Program-made: the position numbers and the translations under genes
The notes under the pieces: model-generated
The model's database searches: none
Seen by the model: only the letters and a program-made list of their open reading frames with translations
Told to the model about the DNA's origin: nothing
Part shown: in pieces, positions 9,688 to 17,900 of the stretch
Numbering within the stretch: the stretch's first letter is position 1
Layout: each line of letters begins with the position of its first letter
Origin: Tritrichomonas foetus
Taxonomy: Eukaryota; Parabasalia; Tritrichomonadida; Tritrichomonadidae
Length of the DNA: 26,706 nt
Reading direction: 5' to 3'
Assembly (NCBI GenBank): GCA_001839685.1
Contig: MLAK01001022.1
Location: 11,474-38,179 of the forward strand

Positions 9688-10995
9688 TTATGGCGGCCTA
9701 TTCATGGAATTGTTAAGCATCGTACTAACTTTTCTGTACTGTAATGCAAAAGAAGTCCTGTATTTCAACTTCGATGGCGTTATAATTATATCATTTTCGA
9801 TGAAAGCAAAAACGTCTTCGATTGTCACATTCGGATTTTTGACCATCATTGGAATCAAATCTTTAATTGTATTGACATCAAGCTGTTCTTTTTCTTCATT
9901 ATCCTTTACAAGTGAAGTAATTTCTTCTCTTCTTTTTCCACTAGCTCTTGAAGCAAGTCCGAAAAGTGCCTGATTTTTGAAATGCTCCAAAAGTGGCGGA
10001 ATTGAATCAGTCGGAACAGGCTTTAGTTGAAGGCGATCAGTTATGATGCGTTTTTCTGATTCCAGTAAAGCAAACTGCGCCAAGGGAAAGTCAGAGAAAA
10101 TCGGATCAGATGGAAGTAAAGTATTTCTTCTTTTTTGACTGTAATAAACACTCATTTTAACAACGTCTGTCATTCGATTTTTCAAAGCGAGAGCCAGCGT
10201 TTGAATTGCTTGCTCACTGACTTTCATTTGCGTCTTTCTCGTGTAGTTACTGATTCTTTGGGCGAATGACGCTTGTAGCTTGCAGGATTGAATGAAATCC
10301 GACAAAGTAAAATGAATTATTCTCACGTCGGCTTTTGGCGGCTCATTTCTTCTTTTTCCATTTTTATCAACGTTCTGGTGCGCCTGTGGCTGAATGCCAG
10401 GCTGAATACCAGATTGGATGCCAGGCTGAATGCTAGGCTGGATTCCAGGTTGGATGCCTGGCTGGGGTGGCATCAGCTGTGGATTTGCAGATAATCCATT
10501 ATGCGGAGATGGTCCTTGTCCCTGGTGAAGAAGCGCGTGGCCCTGGCTGGAGCTCTGTATCTGGTTTTGCATTTGGTTTTGCATCTGGTTTTGAATCTGA
10601 CTCTGGATCGGATTTGGGATCTGATTTGGTAATTGGCTGTATGGCGATTGGCCGCTAAGCTGCGGGTTTGGGGCCTGCTGGGCTTGCGGAACAACAAAAG
10701 GAGACATTTGAGAAGGAGTCTGTCTGAGGTTCATCGGATTCTGTTGCGCCATTGTCGGATTTTGAATCATTTGATTATGGGCCGGCGGATACATCATAAG
10801 TGGTTGGCTTGTCATCCCCATTTGCTGGTAAGGGCTCCCTGCCATTTGTGACTGCTGAAAGTTCGGAGATGGATTATATGGAGACCCTTGAGCTTGTTGA
10901 GGAGTACTGGCCATGTTGGGCATCGAGTTCGGCATATGCGGTATAATGTTGTTTGGCTGATCGCCGTTTGGGCTCTTGCCAAAGCGATTCGCCAT
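9688..10995 (-). CDS. TFIID subunit TAF4-like protein
   Basis: This is a 435-aa, probably nuclear protein. Residues 1-215 are low complexity and rich in Gln, Asn, Pro and Met, with short repeats at about 131-147 (MQNQ type) and 178-204 (PGIQ type). A basic stretch, NGKRRNEPPK, follows. The C-terminal half resembles the TAF4 conserved domain: a histone-fold-like helix pair at about 231-283, then the family pattern of a linker leading to an LxQxxLLExxEKR-type helix (about 300-322), and a Lys/Arg/Glu-rich segment. A Gln-rich N-terminus plus a C-terminal histone fold is the TAF4 architecture. TAF4 pairs with TAF12 in TFIID. The C-terminal 60 residues are not recognised. The first ATG of the ORF is used, with no clear initiator upstream. 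A different histone-fold or Q-rich coactivator subunit is the main alternative. Confidence 0.5.
   Translation of the reverse strand: MANRFGKSPNGDQPNNIIPHMPNSMPNMASTPQQAQGSPYNPSPNFQQSQMAGSPYQQMGMTSQPLMMYPPAHNQMIQNPTMAQQNPMNLRQTPSQMSPFVVPQAQQAPNPQLSGQSPYSQLPNQIPNPIQSQIQNQMQNQMQNQIQSSSQGHALLHQGQGPSPHNGLSANPQLMPPQPGIQPGIQPSIQPGIQSGIQPGIQPQAHQNVDKNGKRRNEPPKADVRIIHFTLSDFIQSCKLQASFAQRISNYTRKTQMKVSEQAIQTLALALKNRMTDVVKMSVYYSQKRRNTLLPSDPIFSDFPLAQFALLESEKRIITDRLQLKPVPTDSIPPLLEHFKNQALFGLASRASGKRREEITSLVKDNEEKEQLDVNTIKDLIPMMVKNPNVTIEDVFAFIENDIIITPSKLKYRTSFALQYRKVSTMLNNSMNRPP
10384..10464 (-). repeat. 12-bp coding repeat (PGIQ)
   Basis: Imperfect tandem 12-bp units encode repeated PGIQ, with PSIQ and SGIQ variants, at residues about 178-204 of the TAF4-like protein. 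The repeat is in frame and likely varies in copy number between strains. Confidence 0.85.
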
Positions 10996-11423
10996 TTTGT
11001 CTCCAGTCCTTTTTTTCTATTAATTTCAGATGTTTATTCCAATTCATTATATGTTTTCCAAAATTTGGAGAATTTTTGGTGTTTTTGGTGAATTTGATGT
11101 GAAATTGAGGTGAAATACTACCAAATGAAAAAGTAACAAAGAAGAAAAAAAGTGAAGAAAAATTTTCATTCATTGGAGAATAAAATGGTAATATTTTGAT
11201 CATAAAAGATGAAAAAACTAAATTAATGAAATAAATAGAAATTATACTGTATAATAGATAATATTTATCAATTTTAATTCTTTAATACCAGCCTAGTTCA
11301 TAATAATTCATTTTTGAAGTAACATGCAAATCAGGAAGACACAAATTTTCAAAGGGATGATATATTATGGTGAAATAAATGGTATAATTATGGCGGTTAG
11401 AAACTTTTTGAGAAGGCAATTTC
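10996..11423. other. divergent promoter region
   Basis: This 428-bp spacer separates the TAF4-like gene (-) and the TBC gene (+). It carries an ACTTTTT at 11403-11409, 15-21 nt before the TBC start, and an AAAAAGT near 11147. No gene was seen. Confidence 0.6.
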
Positions 11424-12809
11424 ATGGGAGATTATTTATTATGCGTTTTACATTCAGTAATTGATGAACAAGAATTCGAAGGTTGTCTATCAATATATTA
11501 TTCCGATTTAGTTCCAACAATATCATTCGCTCGATACACAATGCCGAATAATAATCTCCAAGTTTATCCATTCAGCGCAATCGCATCAATTTATATTCAC
11601 GCCGACGAGAATGAAAATATTCTAAACGTTTTCATCAGTAACCATCCAGTTCCTTCAACTTTTAAATTATCATCGAAATATGATGTATTAACGTTTATTG
11701 AAGTTACTGTTGCGAATGGAATTTTGGTCTCAGATCCAGACAAACCAAATATATGGGTGCCATCCTTCACTGGAAGTCGTCCACCAGATACGATAGAATG
11801 GATTTGTGAAAATTCAACACTTGAAGGGAATTTATCATCAATTCACCATAATTCACGTCATCCTTATTCAACATCTTCGGTTGGAGCAAACTTTTCTTTA
11901 GCTTCACATCGAGTCATTCTTCAAAACCTCATCCAGAAAGGAAAGCAAACAAAATTTTATTCAGAGCTTTTAAATCCGCCAACAAAAGCGAAATTGTCTT
12001 CTTTTTATCGAGGAAAAAATAGATTGGATGAATATTTAACCATTCGCAGACAATGGGAAAATCGAATTCCACATCAAAACATAGGACGATCGAAACATAA
12101 TGTAGATGTTGAAAATATATCAAAAGATTTATTAAGATCAGTTCCGAGTGAAAAAACTATCATTTTACTATATAATGTTTTAAGAACAATGATCACATAT
12201 GCGCCAGATGTTGGTTTTGCTCAGGGAATGGTTGATGTTGCTTATCTTGTTGCTGAGCTTGTGCTTGATGATATTGAGTCAAACGATGATAAATCACAAT
12301 CTTATGTTTTTTGGGTATTGAATGCAATTTTATTCCAATTTGGACAAGCAAGATGGTTTCAAGCAACTGAATCAGCAAACGCAAATTTGGTTGATGATGT
12401 GAATGATATTTTAGCAGTGGTTTATCCGGCAGTTGGTTATTTTATATGTTTTGGTGATTATGAAATGTTTAAACATTGTGTTGGATCTTCCTTAACAATG
12501 TTTACGAGAATGTTTGATCATGAATTAGTCAAAAGGTTATGGAATCTCATATTTTTTGGAAAAGATGTTGATGCAATGCATGCAGCAGTTTTGACGGCTA
12601 TATTTTGTATCGAATTTCCGGAGTTGACGAAATCAAGGGTTCCAGATATGGCTAAAATTGCGGAATTAATGAGTTCTCCCTATAAAGTTGAAAAAGAAGA
12701 TGAGTTTTTGGCAATTGTAGCAGCTATTTGTGAATATTTACCTCCAAGAGAAATTGTACCCGATTCTATGAATTTTACTTGTTCTCTATTTCATCCATTG
12801 ACGTTTTGA
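11424..12809 (+). CDS. TBC-domain Rab GTPase-activating protein
   Basis: This is a 461-aa protein. The N-terminal about 150 residues are beta-rich and may be a lipid- or Rab-binding module like that of the TBC1D15/Gyp7 group. The TBC domain runs from about 185 to 420. Both catalytic fingers are present: the Arg finger in ISKDLLRSVP (R238) and the Gln finger in GFAQGM (Q267; the usual Tyr is Phe). The protein should therefore be an active dual-finger GAP that stimulates GTP hydrolysis by a Rab on membranes; which Rab cannot be told. The length fits a compact TBC protein. The ATG at 11424 is preceded directly by TTTC, so a transcript starting at this TCA would be almost leaderless. The next gene in the same direction starts 241 bp downstream. 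Confidence 0.9.
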   Translation: MGDYLLCVLHSVIDEQEFEGCLSIYYSDLVPTISFARYTMPNNNLQVYPFSAIASIYIHADENENILNVFISNHPVPSTFKLSSKYDVLTFIEVTVANGILVSDPDKPNIWVPSFTGSRPPDTIEWICENSTLEGNLSSIHHNSRHPYSTSSVGANFSLASHRVILQNLIQKGKQTKFYSELLNPPTKAKLSSFYRGKNRLDEYLTIRRQWENRIPHQNIGRSKHNVDVENISKDLLRSVPSEKTIILLYNVLRTMITYAPDVGFAQGMVDVAYLVAELVLDDIESNDDKSQSYVFWVLNAILFQFGQARWFQATESANANLVDDVNDILAVVYPAVGYFICFGDYEMFKHCVGSSLTMFTRMFDHELVKRLWNLIFFGKDVDAMHAAVLTAIFCIEFPELTKSRVPDMAKIAELMSSPYKVEKEDEFLAIVAAICEYLPPREIVPDSMNFTCSLFHPLTF

Positions 12810-12985
12810 TTCAATTTTTTGTTATTGTAAAAATGTATCATATGATATAAAAAATTTCATTTTTTCTTGAAATTTCTCTGGAATCTAACAAATTCTGCCA
12901 AGTGAAGCAACGAAGCAAGTCGATTCAATGTTAAAATGGTCTGTGATATGATTATATGGCCATTTAATCTTTGAAAAATAAAACA

Positions 12986-13002
12986 TAGGCAAAAAGTGCC
13001 AC
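12986..13002. promoter_or_regulatory. small palindrome GGCAAAAAGTGCC upstream of UDG
   Basis: Centred on 12988-13000, GGCA and TGCC are inverted around AAAAG. It contains the AAAAAGT motif (12991-12997) that recurs in other spacers here and lies 54-60 nt before the UDG start. It may be a protein-binding site. This is based on sequence pattern only. Confidence 0.3.
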
Positions 13003-13034
13003 CTTAACGTACAAGATGATCATTATCCAAGACT

Positions 13035-13041
13035 TCACTTC
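13035..13041 (+). promoter_or_regulatory. initiator-like element of the uracil-DNA glycosylase gene
   Basis: TCACTTC matches TCAYTWY. With the A at 13037 as +1 the leader would be 14 nt, typical of trichomonad mRNAs. It supports the ATG at 13051 over the in-frame ATG at 13069. Confidence 0.6.
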
Positions 13042-13050
13042 AAAATTTGA

Positions 13051-13881
13051 ATGATCTCCAAACAAAATATGAAACAAACCACTTTAAACTTTGGTGCTGT
13101 TACGAAATCAAGTAAACCAGCACAGAAAATCGCCCCAATCGAAATCACACCAGAAGAAGAATCAAATTTTAATCCCGACTACAGTAAAATCTTCGATTCG
13201 CCAGAAGACTTCAAGAACTGTCTCGAGCCATCTTGGCGCAAAGCTCTAAATGCAGAATTTTCAAAGCCATATTTCAAAAAATTATTGGATACGTTGAAAA
13301 AAGAGACAAAAGAAATATTCCCTCCAAAATGCGATATTCTTAATGCTTTCAAATTCTGTCCATTTAACAAAGTGAAGGTTGTGATCGTCGGACAAGATCC
13401 ATATCACAATGTTGGACAAGCCCATGGTCTTTCATTTTCTGTCAAAAAAGGAGTGCAAGTTCCACCAAGTCTTCAAAATATGTACAAAGAGCTACAAAGC
13501 GAATATCCAGATTTCAAAATTCCAAATCATGGATTTCTTGAAAGTTGGGCCAAGCAAGGTGTTTTGATGCTTAATGCTTCTTTGACAGTAGCTGCACATG
13601 AGGCCAATTCCCACGAAAAGTATGGCTGGCATTATTTCACAAATGCAGCAATTGATGCAATCAATAAGCGTCTCGAAGGAGTAGTGTTTCTTGCATGGGG
13701 AAACTCAGCAAAGAAGGTCTGCTCAATGATAAATAAAAATGTTCATTCTGTTCTTCAGTCAGGACATCCATCCCCACTTTCTGTTCGCTTCTTTATGGGA
13801 TGTGGCCACTTCAAAGAAGCGAACAGGATTCTCATTGAAAAAGGAAAGACACCAATTAGGTGGGAATCTGTCAACGATTAA
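13051..13881 (+). CDS. ung: uracil-DNA glycosylase, family 1
   Basis: This 276-aa enzyme removes uracil from DNA and starts base-excision repair. All family 1 motifs are visible: the water-activating GQDPYH at 114-119 (Asp116), AHGLSFS at 124-130, LMLNASLTV at 172-180 with uracil-binding Asn175, the SHEKYGWHYFT block, and the catalytic HPSPLS at 239-244 (His239). Residues 1-50 form an extra N-terminal extension whose KQTTLNFG resembles a PCNA-interacting (PIP) box like that of nuclear UNG2. The spacing is not canonical because Gly replaces the final aromatic. This suggests a nuclear replication-linked enzyme. The start is supported by an initiator 14 nt upstream. The stop codon reads TAAA. 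Confidence 0.97.
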   Translation: MISKQNMKQTTLNFGAVTKSSKPAQKIAPIEITPEEESNFNPDYSKIFDSPEDFKNCLEPSWRKALNAEFSKPYFKKLLDTLKKETKEIFPPKCDILNAFKFCPFNKVKVVIVGQDPYHNVGQAHGLSFSVKKGVQVPPSLQNMYKELQSEYPDFKIPNHGFLESWAKQGVLMLNASLTVAAHEANSHEKYGWHYFTNAAIDAINKRLEGVVFLAWGNSAKKVCSMINKNVHSVLQSGHPSPLSVRFFMGCGHFKEANRILIEKGKTPIRWESVND

Positions 13882-14394
13882 ATTAATATTTATTAATTAA
13901 AATATTTCGACCAAAACAAAACAAATCAAAAATTGCATTCGACAGGTTTTATTAAAATGTATTAAATGTCTATTTTGTATTTATTCTTTCTTGAATTATA
14001 AACACAGACATGAATGTATTCAGTTTATGTCGAACAATATGGATAACTAAATTACTCTCAGCAATTTGGTATTTTGTCTTTTTTTTTTTTTTCGTTCTTC
14101 ATTGTATATTTTGGAAATTGAACAAATGAACCATATGAATCATGTTGTATAATTTCCTTATTACGTTATTAATTTTAACATTGTACAGTACTGAACCTTT
14201 TGAGAGTGGTGTTTCAATGAGGTCATTCAAAAAACCAAAATTGAATAGCTAAAAATCACGAATTAAATAAGGTGCAAAAATCGACATAATCTTGCTTGAA
14301 AAAGAATCAATGGGATTCAGTGAAACCGTATGTAATTTACCAAAGTATGGTGAATCTGTTATGATCGATGTTAACTTTTTCTGTGAAACGTGAG

Positions 14395-14412
14395 AACTTT
14401 TTCTAAAAAGTT
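14395..14412. promoter_or_regulatory. 18-bp perfect palindrome
   Basis: AACTTTTTCTAAAAAGTT: 8-bp arms around CT. It combines two copies of the ACTTTTT motif in opposite orientation, about 540 bp before the kinase start. Confidence 0.4.
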
Positions 14413-14547
14413 TTTTGGGGTTAGAAATTCAAATTCTATGAGGATATCAGAAAATTGAAAAAAATGAGCTATCGTACAACCATAAAAGTATAATCCTTTT
14501 TTGTTGCAAAACCTCATTGATTTTTCTTTTTCAGAATTCTATAAGGA

Positions 14548-14605
14548 GAATCATAACAAAAAGTATTTCATTGATAAGCATGTTCAAAGGAATCATAACA
14601 AAAAG
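14548..14605. repeat. 16-bp direct repeat, 42-bp spacing
   Basis: GAATCATAACAAAAAG occurs at 14548-14563 and again at 14590-14605. The 42-bp offset keeps the reading frame of the stop-poor stretch. Confidence 0.85.
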
Positions 14606-14878
14606 CATTACATTCAAATACATGGAATGTAAAATTGAATAGTTTGTTCATTTCATGGTAACTTTTTATGGAGTTTACATTTTTTTGAAAACATCTGTGA
14701 CCTTTTGTATCTATCGAATTTTCCATTTTTGAGAACTATTCATTATTGGAAAATATAGAAAAAGTTTATTAGAGTGAATGTCCATCATAAATTTCTTATT
14801 AAATAGAAAAAGTGAAAAATACAGCTTCAAAAGTGTTTGATAAATCCAACGTTTTCAGAATTATTAAATAAATTTATC

Positions 14879-14895
14879 AAAAAGTTAAACTTTTT
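14879..14895. promoter_or_regulatory. 17-bp palindrome just upstream of the kinase
   Basis: AAAAAGTTAAACTTTTT: 8-bp arms around one A, located 50-66 nt before the kinase ATG. It is made of the same motif as the upstream cluster, which makes it a candidate site for a dimeric regulator. Confidence 0.4.
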
Positions 14896-14944
14896 CATAA
14901 TTGTAAAATAAAAAATCAGTTCCAAAGATAGAAGAAAACTTCCT

Positions 14945-17900
14945 ATGCTTCTTCCTCTTCTTCTCTCATTTGTTACTCCATCCTGCCTGGTATGCAAAAA
15001 AGATACGAGCGAAGAAATTCAAGATCAGCGTTCAAACATTGTTTCAATACAGACAAAAAGCGACATCGCGCGAAATTACGCCAACTTTTTTCAAAAAATC
15101 AATTTTACGATATTTTTCGGGGATTATGATGGGGCAGATTACATAGTTATTGATGAAAGTGTTGATAACTTTTGCGAAGATGGCTATAAAGTTGATGACA
15201 CAATCACCAAATATATTTCAATTCCACCACCGGGAAAAAATTTTGATAGCTCATTTGGTTTTGTGAAGCTTGCATTTTTTCTATTAGTTATTTTAGGTTT
15301 GTTGATTCTATTATATTTTCTATATATCAGAAATAATTATTCTCAATATTTGTATGATGCAAAGTTTCATGTAAAGCCACTCAATCATAATAAATTACAA
15401 AAATGTAAATATGAAAGTGAAAAAACAAATAGCCATAACAAAAACACCAGTCAAATTTGTGGATCAATTCAAACGGAAGATACTTTACAAACACTCCGTG
15501 CGTATCAAGTTCCTTTTTCAGGTTTTGTCATACAATTTGATTGGACAGAAATCATAAAAACACTTCCAAGAATTTCATTTAGTATTCCAATCATGATCAG
15601 AAATGATGAATATGAAGAGTCGATTTCTCAAAATGCAGAATTCGATGCTGATAATAATGTTATCAATTTTTCATTTGAAGATGCAAAATTACAAATGAAG
15701 CCTAAAAATGGCAATTTTCTCGAACTTGGTCATTATACAGATCATTTTTACCTTTTAAATTCAATTTATTATAATTTTTTTTGTGAATTTACAAAAACAT
15801 CAAGAAGTATTAAAGATATTAAAAAAATTATAGTTTCTTATGCTGATCGTTTAGATATTGACGGTTGTTGCTATTATATTATTTACAAGAATGAGATCTA
15901 TCCATTTGTTGAATGTTGTCCAAATGAAGAATTACTCCAACAAATTTATAATTTTGCAAAAGAAATTATGAAAAATAATGAAAACAAGCCATTAATTTCT
16001 ACTTTTATGAATTATAAGTATTTTCGCATAGATTGTTCAATGTCAACTTTTGGTAACCGTGGCTTTATCATGTTGTCAGCTAAAAATAATCATAAGTTTA
16101 TTGTTCGATCAACAGAAAGGAATTTTGAAAGACTTGTTGTAGCAGTTTTACCTTCTTATCTTTTAACATTTTTACCGTTTACTGAGAAGCAAAACTTTGA
16201 AGTATTATCTAAATTAGTAAATGATCAAAGAAAGATGGTATTTGCTACAGTAAGTGAAGATTTATCATTAACAAGTGCTTCAATTGGTGGAATTAATCAT
16301 GAAACAATTAAATCTATAATTAATTCACTCCGTTCGCCCGATAGACAAAAATGGAATTCTTTATTTGAAAATAAATCGTCTGGTGTTATGACAGTGAATA
16401 ATTTTACCTCAATTATTTACCAAAAATATTTTTCACCACTTTATCAGAAACCTTTTGTATCTTTTCTTGTAACTTCTTCATTTCATACAAAAAACCCAAT
16501 CATTGAGTTAGCCACAATTATGAATGTTCAATTTTTCAGAAGAGACTATTCAATTATTGGGTTTTCTAAATTGTTTAATCATTATAAACTGAAAAATATG
16601 GTTGAGATTGTACCTCCTTCAGCTTTAGAAGCAGGAGTGAACACTTTTGTACAAATTCTTTTGAAAGGAAAGACTAAGTTAGGCTATTTATATTTCTTTA
16701 ATAATCCAAATTCCGCAATCCATGGATTTTTAGCGCCTGCATTTGATGATAATTTTACAAGTTGTCTTAATCTCCTGAAAATAAATGGTGGTGCAGATTT
16801 CTCTGTTTGGCTTATTGATTGTGATCATTTCTCACCACTGTGGATGGTTATCAGTCAACCTTCTCAGGCTGCTGAAAACGCGCATAATATAAAAGATATT
16901 GTTAATTTATGTCATCCTGAAGATGCCAAGGTCTTTCAATCATCACTTGATCATATTTTATCAGTTTCTTCGATAAATATTACAATGGAAGCTAGAATGA
17001 GAATAAATGAGACTGATTATGAATATTATCAAATCAATATGAGCCGCAGAAATACTCAATTTATGGTTATTTCTATTCTAAATATTGATGAATGGAAGAA
17101 GAATATTGGCTTACTTCAAGATGTCGACCAATCATTGAATCTTGCTTTGTATTATGGTCAAATCATCTTTTGGTTATTTGAAGATACTTCATCACCACCA
17201 AGAATTTATACAAATGCCCCAATTTCACAAAATCATGTAATTTTTAATTGGACAACAATTGCACATAATGTTCCTGGTGAATTTTATGATGACTTTAAGA
17301 ATTCTTTAATACATACGCTTGAGACTAACCAACAAATGTGCTTTGAATCACCAATGATTTTTGATACACTTCGTTGGTATTCTGTTTATGGAGTATCAAT
17401 GCGTCAAGAGGGTGAAATTATTGGGTTATGCTTTGATATAACAGCATTAAAAGAAGCAGAAAATGAAGTTAAATATCAAAAAGAAATGCAAGAAGAAGCA
17501 ACTAAAGCGAAAAATAGATTTTTAGCAAATATGACGCATGAAATTAAAACGCCATTAAATGGAATTTGTGGCTTAATTGAACTTCTTCAAACTTCATTGC
17601 TAAATCATGAACAAACTGAAATGGTTGCTACAATTCGATCTGCTTTTGAAAAATTACTAGAATTATTAAATGATACTTTGGATTTACAACGAATCGAACA
17701 AAAGAAATATTTCCCACAATCTGTGATTTTCGATCCACTTGTTGAGCTTAGTGGTGCGATAGCTTTTACTCATCGATTTGCTCAAAATAATGATATTCCA
17801 ATTGTTACATTTACTGATCCCAAACTTCCACTTCTTTTGAAAGGTGACCCGACAATCTTCTCTAAAATTCTTTACATTCTTCTTTCCAATGCATGTAAAT

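Larger units (their letters stand above)
14271..14642 (+). pseudogene. possible decayed coding sequence, unrecognised
   Basis: One frame stays open for about 124 codons with only two interruptions, both TGA (14391 and 14439), where about ten stops would be expected at this AT content. The first 40 codons read like protein, for example ILLEKESMGFSETVCNLPKY. The last part contains a 14-residue repeat around IITKSI, produced by the 42-bp-spaced direct repeat. No start codon opens the frame and no family is recognised. Chance cannot be excluded. Confidence 0.2.
13882..14944. other. long spacer upstream of the histidine kinase
   Basis: This is the largest gap in the window, 1063 bp. It contains nine copies of ACTTTTT or its complement AAAAAGT between 14374 and 14895, two perfect palindromes built from them, a 16-bp direct repeat (14548-14563 and 14590-14605) and a stop-poor frame at 14271-14642. 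A short poly(T) tract lies near 14080. No intact gene or RNA gene was recognised. Confidence 0.7.

Noticed and set aside
10874..11203. 109-codon minus-strand ORF upstream of and overlapping the TAF4-like start
   Set aside because: It lies in a different frame from the TAF4-like gene, has low-complexity hydrophobic wording, and runs through the divergent promoter region. It is a shadow ORF.
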